From: Cladosporium sp. IMV 00045 | Taxonomy: Eukaryota > Ascomycota > Dothideomycetes > Cladosporiales > Cladosporiaceae | Direction of reading: 5' to 3' | Length of the DNA: 64,000 nt | Assembly (NCBI GenBank): GCA_001931905.2 | Contig: MSJI02000624.1 | Coordinates: 53,314 to 117,313 of the forward strand | In this document: piece by piece, positions 1 to 11,035 of the stretch | Layout of the letters: every line of letters begins with the position of its first letter | Numbering within the stretch: position 1 is the first letter of the stretch | Notes under the pieces: generated by a model | The model's input: only the letters and a program-made list of their open reading frames with translations | The model's database searches: none | What the model was told of the DNA's origin: nothing | Made by a program: the position numbers and the translations under genes

Positions 1-2
1 TG

Positions 3-197
3 GGGATGGAGCAGGCGGAGGCTATGTGGGGGGTTCTGTCGGGAGGGGATTTTGGGGATGATGAGGGCCATGTGCGGAGGAGGAGGTTTGTCAAGTTGCA
101 GGGTTTGAAGCATGATGAGGTTTGGGAGGATGGTAGGGAGTTGGCGAAGGTTATCGCTGAGACGGTCGAGGAGCTTGTGGCTATGGGGTTACATTGA
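3..197 (+). CDS. 3' end of an unidentified protein-coding gene (partial)
   Basis: The frame is open from the left edge and stops with TGA after about 64 codons, so this is probably the last part of a gene that starts outside the window. The visible tail contains a basic patch (RRRR) followed by an acidic amphipathic stretch ending in AETVEELVAMGLH, which would form a C-terminal helix. I recognise no family. It runs tail-to-tail toward the chromodomain-like gene on the other strand, leaving about 240 bp between the two stops. It could be a chance open frame, but the steady mixture of charged and hydrophobic residues favours a real C terminus. Confidence 0.45.
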   Translation, partial: GMEQAEAMWGVLSGGDFGDDEGHVRRRRFVKLQGLKHDEVWEDGRELAKVIAETVEELVAMGLH

Positions 198-438
198 ATT
201 GGTATGAAGTCTTCAGATGGCGAAATGTGTATCTCAATAGGATGTGGCATTTATGTCTCTGAGAAAACTTATGTGATATGCGATCCAAGCCAATGCCCGT
301 GCCTTTTCTGGACATCGAATGTCTCAAAATCATATCGTGAACTTCCCACCGTGCCCTTTTTCTAACATCGCATATTTCATAATCATAGCGTGAACTTCCT
401 AGCAGAAACAAAAAAGAGAAGCGATGCAAAAAACAAGA

Positions 439-3221
439 TCAATCATCATCCAAACAGATAACAACCCTCTCGCCACGCGGGCAACAATCAGCCGCAGCTT
501 CTCGCAGTTCGTCATCATGCCATGTCGGATGAAGTAGCAACTCTGCCAGAGAAGCATACTGGTCCCCGCCCGCTTGACTACACCAGCTGTCCCACATCAG
601 ACCAAAGAAGCTCGCCCAGTGACAATTGCACTGAGAAAGGATGTATTCCACCTCGGCTATGGTTGTTTGGCGCTTGGTGTGTAATGTGTTGTGGTAGATA
701 ATTACGGAAGGATCGCTGGCCGTGTACTCCCCAACAAGTGGGTGGCAGCAGGGCTGTCCTGCGATGCATCCAGGGTGGGTGGAGTTGCGGGCGATTCTTA
801 CTGATTGCAGGTGTCCGCTCATTGATGATTCTCCAACAGTTATGCTCGAATGGACTTGGTCGTCGACGAGGCCATGGAAAGTAGATGGTTGAATACACTC
901 TACGGTACCTTCCAATGAGAGCCGGATCGAAGAGCGCTCCTTTGGCGGTGGTTGAGAAGCTTTACGTTTCTTGCCCTTGGCCTTTTCAGATAGAGACATG
1001 GGTCTATTATCGAAGCTTGCACGGCCTTGGTGGTTCGGGAAATCTTCAACAGCGGAGGCGACGGAGCATGTTGTTGCGGAACCAGTTCCTACCCTTGACT
1101 TGTCTAAAGGCTCTATTGAAGGGATAGCGACATGCGCATTATGAACGGGTAATATCCGGTCAAGACCTCCGGAAAAGATAATGTCGTCGTCAGCTCCAGC
1201 TGAAAGATCCCGTTTTGGAAAATGAGGCACTTGGTTCCGGTGCGAATCGACCTGACTGCGGTCTGACTCCAAGTCTCGATCATACCGTGCTTGCTCTGAC
1301 GTTTCGTCATGGGTACCGTGGCTGTATGTCTTGTCTGAGCGGCCAGTGGTGGGCGGTGTTGGTAAATTGGCCGATGCACCTTCATCCGAATCATCCGAAC
1401 AAAGCTGTTTGTTCCTGTTCTTGTCCCGAGATATTCTTCGCAGCTTGCCAGGCTTGGTGGTCTGCAATTGATTGCCATCAAAGATAGGTGCTGATGATGA
1501 TGAGTCAAAGCAGGTTACTGAGTGCGTGTCACTTCCGGAAATGGCTTCGCTTGTGAGTAGAAAGCCAGCATCAGTCGACGTAGAGCTGATCGATCTTTGT
1601 CTGTATTCATCATGGGTATTGTCAACTCCGGACGTTCCGTTTGGTGTGCTGATAAGGTCGCCATGGTTTTCGACATCATCTGGTTCGAAAGAATCGTCGA
1701 TGATTTCGAGGTCATCAACATCAGTATCACCATCAAAAGAGGCATCGTTGTATTCGTCGAAGTCATCGTCGCTCTCTGAGTCACTGTACTCGTCATCAAA
1801 CTCATGGGCATCCCCATTGAACAAATCAATCTCATCATCAGGATCTTCGAGGTCATTCTGAGACCCGATGGGTTCTTCTTGGCTGTTGCTGCGCATGGAA
1901 GCCGGACGACAGCGATGCCGACGGTGCCGTGAAGATCGTTGGTCTGATCCGATTATTAGATAACAGTGCCAATAGACTGGATGCAAAAAAACGAATGACA
2001 TGTTCGGATAAGGCACATACCTTTAAAACCCAAGCCAGTGTAGTGCTCGCACCTATGTCTGCCCTGGATGGCGCAGTTCGTACAAGCACCTTCAAACCAG
2101 GATGTCTGGGTGAGGCCAGAGCGTACACACTCGGCAAAAGGGACGACTAGGCCCTCTTCGCCTGTACACCTTGAGCAGCAATCATGCTCATTCTGTATAC
2201 TGACAGCTTGGAAGATGAGAGCATTGCGTCTACTTCCCGAGAAGTAGTACATCTTGCCAGAGTGTATATAGTCTTTCCTCCATCGAAGAGGGCGTATTTG
2301 TGGACTGACGAGAAGGGCGAGCCATGATTTCCTTGTTTGGCGGGCTTGCAGTTTACCGCCCAAAAGCTCTTTTTGGATCGTGAAGATGGCCGGGTAAAGA
2401 TCGAGAGATCTGTGCGGTTTAATCTCAGGCCAGTGTAAAGCAACGTGTCGCTGCGCTGCGGCATAGTCCGCCTCGCTCTGTGGAAGAACTTGACCGCTTG
2501 AGAAATCGGACTCCGAAATGGTAAGTATCCGCCTTTTCCTTACTTGTTCAACACGACACCTCCTCCTATCTGTCTGATCCGCCTCGAATGCGGCGACCTT
2601 GACTCCTTCAGATGAGTCGATATTCTTCGCTGGCTCCCAAGTGTCCTTCCATTGCACTCTGCACTCCTTCACACCGTTGTGGATCCTTTCTTCCAGTGTC
2701 TCAACAACCTCCCAGAACTTTCCTTGCACCGCTACGCAGCATCTTCCCTCATTACCTTCGAACACGCTGTCGGAAGCTACCCAAGATGGCTCCCATCGAA
2801 TGCGATACTTATTCTCACCTTGGCGCAGCTGTTTTCTGACGATCCGGGCGATGGTGAAAACGAGCATCGTATCCAGCTCGTTGGTCTGCGCTGTCGTTCG
2901 AGTCTTCTCATGTCGAATGGGCGCAGACTCTGGTGCATAAGGTCTCGTTGCCAAATCCGTAGCTTGCGGTACGGCGGTATGGGAAGGTTGACGAGCGACA
3001 CTCGGGGCGTGTGTGGGGGATGAAGAGTCACTCAAAGATGCCCCTGCTTTGGGAGTATTCCTTGATGTCATGTCAGGTACGCGGCTGATCTTAGTTCCCC
3101 TATACTGTGTGATGATTTCAAGTGACTTAGATGATATGACTGATGGTGGTTCGACCAAGCTCCTATTGATCTCGTCTCCCTTCCCTGGTACTGAAAACCC
3201 AGGCTCCTCTGTCGTGTCCAT
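439..3221 (-). CDS. Chromodomain-like protein with DUF3716-type cysteine motif
   Basis: The model is complement(join(439..1943, 2021..3221)), 901 aa. The 77-nt intron has a GTATGT donor, a CTAAT branch and a CAG acceptor, and the frame is kept through a split Asp codon. Exon 1 carries two chromo-like segments (about residues 115-160 and 170-225). The second has the hallmark VQWKDTWEPAKNI, the aromatic/TWEP core of a chromodomain. A cysteine-rich block near residues 340-395 (CCSRC, then GACTNC, then RCEH) resembles the fungal DUF3716 zinc-binding motif. The second exon is mostly acidic and Ser-rich disorder, with a possible folded C terminus rich in Cys and Trp. A chromatin or nuclear role is inferred. 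The first ATG may lie inside an intron; see the separate 5' exon entry. Confidence 0.75.
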
Positions 3222-3266
3222 TAGCAGTGTTCATATTTTACTACCAACGCAACAAGCAGTCTTTAC

Positions 3267-3605
3267 CTCTGGATCGGAAGGGGAGCTGATGATCTCGTGG
3301 TGATGCAGGATCAACTCCAACAGCCAAACGAGCCGCTACTTACTCAGCGTTAAAGCACAAACACCGGACATTCTAGGGGACGTACTCAGCTTATTTCTTA
3401 ACTCATCGTCGAGCTTTTCATCCTCTGCGGCACGTTTGGCCTGTTCGCGGGCTCTGATATCTGCTGCACGCGCCGCACAAGCTGCGAAGCGTACTTCCCA
3501 CCGCCGAGGGTCTCGTAGTTCGGGATCAGCAGTGACCTCACGCGCCCTGAGCCAGATGAGAGAATCTTCGGCACGCTGAGGAAGACTTTCGGAAGGCAGG
3601 GACAT
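3267..3605 (-). CDS. Possible additional 5' exons of the chromodomain-like gene
   Basis: Just upstream of the apparent ATG is an 89-codon open frame beginning MSLPSESLPQ, with a helical, Ala/Arg/Glu-rich body. It can be joined in frame to the downstream gene: exon 3344..3605 with donor GTAAGTAG, a 27-nt micro-exon at 3267..3293, then exon 3208 onward. In this model the ATG at 3221 sits inside an intron whose TGCTAAT branch is followed by an ACGACAG acceptor. The total becomes 993 aa. Frame and splice signals agree, but a 27-nt micro-exon is unusual and the acceptor before it (GAG) is weak, so the shorter 901-aa model remains possible. Confidence 0.3.
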
Positions 3606-4930
3606 GAGGGCTCCGAGAAGACGGATTCTGATACACCAGCTAGCAAATTCAATATCCAGTCATGGCAAAGATAGGGGAATAGAGAGATTGAATCGACTTG
3701 AAGTAACAAGAAGCCACGAAACTGACCGCATTTGTCTCGTGGTCCCATGCGCGATTCGATACGCGTAAGAACAAAGAACGGACAGACCACGGGTGACCCT
3801 GTGTAATCGCCCGAGATCAAAGATCCCTGACTCAAAGATGAGGGCGCAGCAACGCCATCGTGTTCGCCAGGTGCCGGCAGGCGGACAAGGTCATTGGGTT
3901 CCTGCAGTCCAGGTACTATCTTGCCACAAAATGCCGGTGGTGTGCTTCTGCCAAGTATGGAGGAAAAATCTGGTCCTCACCACTCGATCACCTTGTGACT
4001 TGAAGAAGATGCCTACCCGCAATGGTGCAAATGGCGAGGCCGTTTCTCTTTGAACGCAGTGGGAGACCGCAAACGGACATACCCATTCATTATAGATCGC
4101 GAGCCTTGATAATTGTCAATCCCTGGAGCCCTTGCAAGGTGCTTCACTCGCTTGATAATTGTGGTTATGTGTCTGGCTGAAATGTGATTCCACGGTCGTA
4201 ACCGGAAACCGACAGACTGTCAGTGCAAGACAGGGTACAAGGAACGCCTATCATGCGGCCGTGGCTGCAGCTCAAGGAACTCTCCAGGTAAACCATGACT
4301 TGACTCAAAGCAAAAGCTCGCTTCTGACGATGCCACCTGTCTGTCCCTTCTTTCTTGCGTCTTCTGCTGGATAGTCTCCATCGCCAGTCACGTCTCTAGA
4401 ACTGTAGGCTGTCATCGATTTCAAGCTTCAAGCAAAGGCAGTATCAGACCAGAAGCAATGCTCGAATCGTCCAGAATATGACCTCTCGTTTTTGACAGCG
4501 AGGACGGCAGGAAACCCCCGTCACCGCCCAGCGGCTAATCCAGCCTGGAAGTCTGGTGCCCAATAGGAATATGACCGATCATATTGATGCGTTACAGAGT
4601 TGCAGCGTATATGTAGAATCATGCAACCGGCTCTTTCTTGACGCGACAGAGAAATCAGTGTCGAGGGCAAAGACAGCACGGTGGCCGATCCAGCACGTCG
4701 TGGTGCTCCAACAGTGGAAGGCGGCTATTCGTAGATTGTGCCTGCAATCGGCGTTCTTGTACGCAAGGATGGGTAGGACGGTTTTCGTGTACCTTCTCTT
4801 TCTCTGCTCTGGTGAACTTACCAGTAATTTCCATGTTGAGATTGCCTTTGGTTGTTGTGTTGGCTCACGTTCCTGAAGTCTTCAACTTCTCGACTTTCAA
4901 GTGATCCGTTCCACCCCACTTCTGTCCGAC
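3606..4930. other. Intergenic region, divergent promoters
   Basis: This stretch separates the leftward chromodomain-like gene from the rightward orphan gene. Open frames here are short and show no recognisable protein. I see no repeat, tRNA or mobile element, so it probably holds both promoters and 5' leaders. Confidence 0.5.
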
Positions 4931-7033
4931 ATGGCCAAGTCCAAATCATCACCCAAGGAGTCGCGCTCGAAAACCCCGTCAAAACCACCATCCGATGAAG
5001 GACCACACAAGAGCCATGAGTCCGCAAGCTTCAGCAAGCGAAAGGCGGACTTCAGGGCAGTGGACACTCAAACACAAAGCAAAAGACTCGCCGTAGGCAA
5101 AGAAAGAGGCAGGCCAATTGAGGCAACCCTGGATGAAGCCACATTCAAAAAGCAATTCGCCGCCGATTTCTACAATGTGCCTATAAAGAAAGAGCCGATC
5201 GATACTGCCCTTGAGTCGCCGCCAACGCCAGCCGTGTCTCAATTTCTGCCAAACACCTCCAGCCAGGTGCCTTCTGTTTCTCGCAGTTCTGCCACGCCTC
5301 GTGATGGCAAAAGCGATCAGTTCACGGACTCCGCCCGAAAGGACTTCAGCCCAGAAGAAGTTCTCGTGTCAATAGTCTTCCGACAACCATTTGTTGAACA
5401 GCTAGCGAAGGTCGGCATTGAGCACTTCATCCAGGAGGGGGGCCCTTGCAATGATTTCGGCATCAACCGCGTTCAGGACTTCATCGCACGACTCGATAGC
5501 ACTGGTATTCATGATGACCTCAGGATACGCGTTGTTGGTCTGCTCCAGCAGAATCTTCGAAGTACCTGCAATACTCTGCGTGCTCGCATTGGGGATATCG
5601 GAAGATTGAGTCCTGACAAGAACCCCAAGCCCCCATTTGAAGCGGAGTATTCAAAGGAAAGCACCAGCGTTGAAAACCATAGTTGCTCCATCAATGGAGC
5701 CAAAGATGTTGGCAGCCACCGGACAAAGCTGACTTCCTCCCTCGTGCCAGCCATCAAACAGCCATCTGGTTCGCAGAGCGTCGTTCAGCAGTATGGAACA
5801 GCGTCGATGAAGGGTGCTTTCGACATTTTGGCCCGGTGTGTTATCGATGCTTGTTCTCTTGCTCCTAGAGACGACGATGACCCTGTCATGATTCGTCAAT
5901 ATGCGCACAAGGCCTGGCGCAAGGTCAGCTATCTCCAGAAAAGCGACTGGCAAAACTTGTTCGATCGCCGCTATGATTCTGAAACAAACATCTTTTCAAG
6001 AGGCCAGGATGTTCTGCGAGCTCATCGGCTTCTTGCTCTTGTTGTGCCTGATTTTCATTTGAGGGTCTGGGACACCGGCACTTCGGCTTCTCGAATATCG
6101 AAGAATGCTGAAACAGAGCCCTCGCCAACATTCAAGACTTCATCCCCAAGAAGTAATGTCTTGCATATGCCAATGTTGGGTCTCGACTTGAGAGGCCGCG
6201 CTTAGAGCCTTCGTCACTTGCGACAGAAGCTTCGTCATCTTGTAAGCTCAGTCGACTGCATAGATCAGAAATCTTCGCATACTGATTTATCAGACAGGTT
6301 AATCTCCCTGCAGATCTTCCCGAAACTGAGGCAAGCCACCTTTTCGGCGGAGACAATCACGGCGCTATTCGTTCCCTTCGTGCATCGCACGAGGTCTCCC
6401 TACACACACAAGCTTTTCCTCAACATGCCCGACCGAACCACCGGTTCGAAAGTCACTCAAAATGATGTGCATGCCGCTTTCGAGCGTGCAAACATTCACG
6501 GCTACCTCGGCGTAACTCGTCATAACCACAACGTCTTCACAGTCGAGTTTGATGGGCACCGGAATCAGGAGACAGTCCGGATCAGTCTGCCTACGAGCCT
6601 GTCTGTTGTCCCTGGCATGAAGGAGGTTCACGGCGAACATATGCTGCGTAAGCCTCCCAGGGTATTTTCTTGTGACGTGACCCACCTCCCTGTCGACCCG
6701 GACACGATTTTCGACCGCGTTTGCAACTGGTTGATCGGACCGCACTGGAGGCCCGCATATTCGCTTCTCATACAGGAGACTCTTGATCGACTAGATGCCA
6801 GACTCATCTACGTGCTGCGATTCTCGTTCGACTGTGTCGTGCCAGGAATTGAAAAGTTCTACTTCCCATTGGATGCCGATGAAAGCGAGGAAAAGATCTG
6901 GGGTGTATTTTCTGCCATCCCCATGGACCAAATTTGCATTTTCTGTCACAGAAATTACCAACGGAAGTGGCCTAACGAGTGCCCGTTCGCCAGGGTGGTA
7001 GATGGTAGCTCAGGCGTGCAACCTGGACTTTGA
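4931..7033 (+). CDS. Orphan nuclear-type protein, disordered N half and folded C half
   Basis: The proposed model is join(4931..6152, 6206..6241, 6294..7033), 665 aa. I chose the ATG giving MAKSKSSPKE; an upstream in-frame ATG at 4901 is less well placed. The first 140 residues are Lys/Ser/Pro-rich with an IKKE sumoylation-type motif, suggesting a nuclear protein. Residues of about 145-410 have two helical blocks, and the last exon encodes a mixed alpha/beta region with no family I recognise. The second intron is well formed (GTAAGC, CTGAT, CAG). The first is weaker (GTAATG donor). The 36-nt middle exon is a multiple of three, so skipping it keeps the frame. The alternative is two separate genes, one ending at 6205 and one starting near 6425. 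Confidence 0.55.
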
Positions 7034-7624
7034 TATCAATTCGGGAGCCGTTTCACAATCTGTCCTTAGTATCTACCATCGACAAGGTGATTTACAATTT
7101 TCACTTGCAGGCTTCGTCCTTGTTTTGCGTAACTTCGCGTGGACGCCTGCTTCATGTTATACTCGAATTCATCTCAATGGTACATTCCTTTCTTCTTTTG
7201 TAGGGTGTTCTTTTATTGCAATCAAAGCAAGTCGGTGTACCCTTCAAAAGTGACTGATGATTCTGTTCAACGTCTGTAAATTCAACATTCAAGGTGGTAA
7301 GCATAAATAAACGACACCACGTAGAAGGCTGAAAGCAATTCTAGCATGCTCCAATATTAAGAGAGGTCTAGCCTTATGTTACCAATACAGAGAAGCTAGA
7401 CCGTTTACCGAGAGAGTATACATGTTCGATCAGTTTGAAGCCTCGGGAATAAAACGATACGCAGCAACTTTGTCTCGCGTCCTCTGGCTCTGGTGACATC
7501 TAACCTCGGCATCTGCGCTCCGCTTGGACAGCTACTAGGTATCACGAATGCTCTCGTACAACAATTTTCCACTTCAACAATCATCATTCACTAGAGCTCA
7601 CCATCTCAAATATTTCTTCACTAG
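7034..7624. other. Intergenic region, 3' UTR plus promoter
   Basis: It lies between two rightward genes. An AATAAA element at 7306-7311 is a plausible polyadenylation signal for the upstream gene. Nothing else is recognisable. Confidence 0.4.
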
Positions 7625-8824
7625 ATGGCGGGACGTATCAGACAGCCGATCGACATCAAGTCGCTGGAGCAATATTTGGACGCAAACGTCCCGGAAATAA
7701 AGACTCCACTTGATGTGAAGCAGGTAAAGCTACACCGAACATACCTATATTCAATTCCAAGCATTACAGGACTGACAACAGACTTCCAGTTCGGCTATGG
7801 TCAGAGCAATCCTACGTATCTACTGAAGTCGCCTGACGGAGGCAAATATGTCATGCGAAAAAAGCCTCCAGGAAAGCTGCTTTCCAAAACCGCACATCAA
7901 GTCGACCGCGAATACCGAATCCTTCATGCCCTGGAGAAAACCGACGTGCCAGTACCAAAGACCTACTGTCTCTGTGAAGATGATTCCGTCGTCGGCACGC
8001 CCTTCTACATAATGTCCTTCCTCGACGGCCGTATCTTTGAAGACCCAGCCCTTCCGGACGTCAGCCCTGAACACCGAAGAGAGATGTGGCACAGCGCCGT
8101 CACCACTCTAGCCAAGTTCCACCGTGTGAGTCCGCAAAGTGTTGGTCTCGAGAAGTTCGGCCGACATGGCGGGTTCTACAATCGACAGCTCAAAACATTT
8201 GCCACCATCTCAGAAAGCCAAGCGCAAGCGAGAGATAAAGACACGAACGAGCCTGTCGGCAAGATTCCCCACTACGATGACATGGTGGAGTTTTTCAAGG
8301 ATGCTCAGACTCAGCCGAAAGACAGATCGACTTTCGTTCACGGCGACTACAAGATCGACAATGTCGTCTTCCACAAAACCGAGCCGCGAGTTATCGGTAT
8401 TCTCGACTGGGAAATGAGCACTATCGGCCACCCGCTCTCGGACCTCACCAACCTAATGATGCCATATACGACCGCCTCTTCCCCACGCGCCCGTTCCGCA
8501 GGTCGTGCAAACCCTGCCTTCGTCGCAGGCGCTACGCCTGGTCTACCCACGCAGGAGGAATGCAAGGCGTGGTACGAGCAAGTCGCCGGCTGGGAGTATC
8601 CATCCAAGGACTTTACCTGGGGCGAAGCTTTCAACATCTACAGAGGCTCGGTGATCATGCAGGGCATCGCGGCGCGGTATGCCCAGCGCCAGGCGAGTAG
8701 TGAGAAGGCAGGCGATTATGCGGCGCAGATGAAGCCTTACGGTGAGCTTGGATGGGAGCTTGTGCAGGATTGTAAGAAGTTGATAACGGGAGATTCCGGT
8801 GCTGGTGAGAAAGCAAGGTTGTAG
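7625..8824 (+). CDS. APH-family phosphotransferase (ACAD10/11 N-terminal type)
   Basis: The protein has the aminoglycoside phosphotransferase/choline kinase fold, close to the kinase-like domain at the N terminus of ACAD10/ACAD11. Visible features are a Gly-rich FGYGQSNPTYLL nucleotide loop, the Lys of MRKKPPGKLL, the catalytic loop HGDYKIDN at about residue 217 and the metal-binding DWEMSTIGHPLSDL. Free-standing members are thought to phosphorylate small hydroxylated substrates, in animals 4-hydroxy acids; the substrate here is unknown. The true model is join(7625..7723, 7790..8824), 377 aa. A 66-nt intron (GTAAAG donor, ACTGAC branch, TTCCAG acceptor) is a multiple of three without stops, so a plain reading gives a false 399-aa protein. 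Splicing joins DVKQ directly to FGYGQS, as the family expects. Confidence 0.88.
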   Translation: MAGRIRQPIDIKSLEQYLDANVPEIKTPLDVKQVKLHRTYLYSIPSITGLTTDFQFGYGQSNPTYLLKSPDGGKYVMRKKPPGKLLSKTAHQVDREYRILHALEKTDVPVPKTYCLCEDDSVVGTPFYIMSFLDGRIFEDPALPDVSPEHRREMWHSAVTTLAKFHRVSPQSVGLEKFGRHGGFYNRQLKTFATISESQAQARDKDTNEPVGKIPHYDDMVEFFKDAQTQPKDRSTFVHGDYKIDNVVFHKTEPRVIGILDWEMSTIGHPLSDLTNLMMPYTTASSPRARSAGRANPAFVAGATPGLPTQEECKAWYEQVAGWEYPSKDFTWGEAFNIYRGSVIMQGIAARYAQRQASSEKAGDYAAQMKPYGELGWELVQDCKKLITGDSGAGEKARL

Positions 8825-9020
8825 GCCTTATTGCTGGTAGATACCTTGCCATCTTGAATCAGTCTTGAAGCGAAGAAATTTACATGTACTGTCCTACCCT
8901 GATATTCCTACCAAGACTCATTCAAGCAATGTGACATGAGTTGTAGATTAAATGCCTTGAATACAATAACGAAACTATTCTCTTTCCCATCTTACACCTT
9001 GCGCCCCATTCCTATACATC

Positions 9021-9406
9021 CTAAAGGTACTTGTTCTTGCCCTCGCTCATCGCCGTGCCAAACGTCCACAGACCGAAACCAGCCAACAAGCTCAGACCGA
9101 TCGGGAGAGTCTTCTGTGTCTTGATCGCGCGCGGGATGCTGCTGCCGGCAAGCACCACGCTGGCGAGGAGCGCGAGCTCGACGCCGTAGGGCTGCTTCTG
9201 CTGGATGCGGTAGCCGCCGAGAGCGTACAGAGCACCGACGGTGCAGCCGGCGGCGACGCTGGGAATGCTGCCGGTGCGGATGTAGCCCATCGTGCCGCCG
9301 CCGGCGGTGAGGGAGGCGAGGAGGTAGGCGGTTTGGAAGAGGGACTGGAAGAGGGGTGTTAGTTGCGTCGCATTGATGGTCGTTGGGGGGAGAAAGGGCA
9401 TACCAT
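9021..9406 (-). CDS. TMEM14-family small membrane protein
   Basis: This is a 108-aa protein with four hydrophobic helices separated by Gly-rich turns (ASLTAGGGTMGYIRTGS, GCTVGALYALGGY). That matches the TMEM14 (Tmemb_14) family, whose members sit in mitochondrial or other inner membranes; human TMEM14C is linked to porphyrin transport. The model is complement(join(9021..9344, 9404..9406)). The coding part of exon 1 is only the ATG, followed at once by a 59-nt intron with GTATGC, CTAAC and CTTCCAG. This puts Met directly before SLFQTAYLLASL and gives the usual family length. Reading through the intron would add a Pro/Thr-rich leader not expected in the family. It is convergent with the phosphotransferase gene. 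Confidence 0.88.
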
Positions 9407-9647
9407 GGTGTCAATTCTTATGTGTCGACCTGGTATTGTTCGAAAGTCGTCGGCTTTTAGTATTGTCGGCTTTGATGTCTAGGTGCTTGCTTGTTCAACG
9501 ATCTGTTTACGAGCTGGTATAGCTGGTATAGCTGCGCTGACACTCTGAGCTCTGATTGGCCAGCCTGAACACCGACCGAGGCTGCCGGCGAGCGCCGGTG
9601 AGGTGGAATTTGGAGAGGAGATAGAACCGTCTCCGTACACTTCGACC

Positions 9648-11035
9648 TCACATGATGACACTATACTTGTGATCTTCGTAACTCGGTAGGATCTGGATAC
9701 GTCAGCTTGTCTCTGCGATGCGTTGTGCTGGAAAATACGTACCTCTGAGGTCAATATCTCGCGAAAGACGGAGGAATCGACCGTTGTGCCATCACAGTTT
9801 TTGGCATAATGATTCTCACACACCTGGAGAGGCACTTCGATCGACAATGCTGCGTGCTGCAAGCCCTGGATACTGACCTTGACCAGTATGGCATAATCAC
9901 GGCTTGCGAGTAGGTGAGAAAAGGTCGGAATCGCATCGTCTTCAATCTGGATTGGAATCGGGATTGTTCCTGAATGGCTTCTTTGTCCTGCTTCGCTGGC
10001 GGTAATTCGTACATCTTTCCTATCGGATGATCGAACTTCCAGAACACCCAGTGGCTTTGTCTCCGTTCTGGTATGCGGTCTTGTCTTATTACTGCCGGTC
10101 GAATTGCCATCGGTCTCGTCTTCCTGTATTGCTCTTGTGCCATATCGAGTCCTTCCCCGCAGGTAGTACTCGATCCTAACAGGTCGCTTCCCAAGCTCGA
10201 AATCATCGTACGCCTCGCTGGATGTGGTCCAATCCATACGCAATACACCCACAGTGCCACAGCTGCCGTTGGTTGCGTGCCCTACTACAGGCAAGGGTTC
10301 GGCCATTGCAAGATTGAGTCGAGCAAACGGTTTCGCAAACCACGATTTCCTCACGTCAGCGGATGCCTTCACAGCCTTCTCCTCAAGGAGGCTTTGTGAG
10401 TATGTCGGTGGCTCACTGTGAGGCGATGTTGTAATCTTGATCTTGCGTTTCGCAGAGATTGTTCTGATCGCTGTCTCCCCCAGCAGACGGTATCGCAGGG
10501 TGACCTGTAAAAAGTACTCGATGAGCGGCTGCATGTACAACCGTCCCCAAGGATCCACGTATGATCGACCGGCTTCGCAGGACGGTGGCATCCTACCATT
10601 GGTATTTTTGCTCCGTGTAACGAGCTCTGGCAGAACGAAAGTGATGGGCACGATCACCGCGTCCCTTCCGCTTGCGGTGTTGATCAGAGGCAATGCGTGC
10701 GATATAACGTTGGTCTGGTCGAGGTGGAGGTAGATCATGGTTTGGTAGATGTCCTCTCGGTCTGCTGGATTTGTCCAGACTCGTGTTTCTCCTGGATTAT
10801 CGCTTGTCAGCAGTGTTGTCTTCAGCGTTCGGACAGCATCAAGGAGGAACTCACCAACGATAGAGCCATGCAGCGAGACAGCATCGAATGATCGATGCTT
10901 ATACAGTTCCATGTATGCTGGAACGATATCACCCGGCTTATGCACTGCGTGGCCGGTTTCTGGGGCTTTCTGTTCGGAGGGACACTTAACAGCCAACGAC
11001 ACTGATTGCCCGATCGTGAAGGTCGAGTCCATCAT
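9648..11035 (-). CDS. Arrestin-like domain-containing protein
   Basis: The model is complement(join(9648..9692, 9743..10791, 10855..11035)), 424 aa, starting at MMDSTFTIGQ. The N-terminal arrestin fold is seen in the strand pattern around KPGDIVPAYMELYKHRSFDAVSLHGSIVG, and a C-terminal arrestin sandwich follows after about residue 190. The 63-nt first intron (GTGAGT, GCTGAC, ATCCAG) is in frame without stops. The 50-nt second intron (GTACGT, GCTGAC, ATCCAG) switches frame so that the protein ends in ILPSYEDHKYSVIM, the PSYE-type tail typical of fungal alpha-arrestins. Such proteins act as adaptors that bring ubiquitin ligases to plasma-membrane transporters. No PPxY motif is evident, so ligase recruitment may be indirect. 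An open frame continues upstream to 11329 but looks non-coding. Confidence 0.82.

Noticed and set aside
9479..9692. Read-through tail of the arrestin-like ORF
   Set aside because: The 50-nt intron with clean borders changes frame and produces the family-typical PSYE tail; the read-through tail is Ser/Ala-rich and unlike the family.
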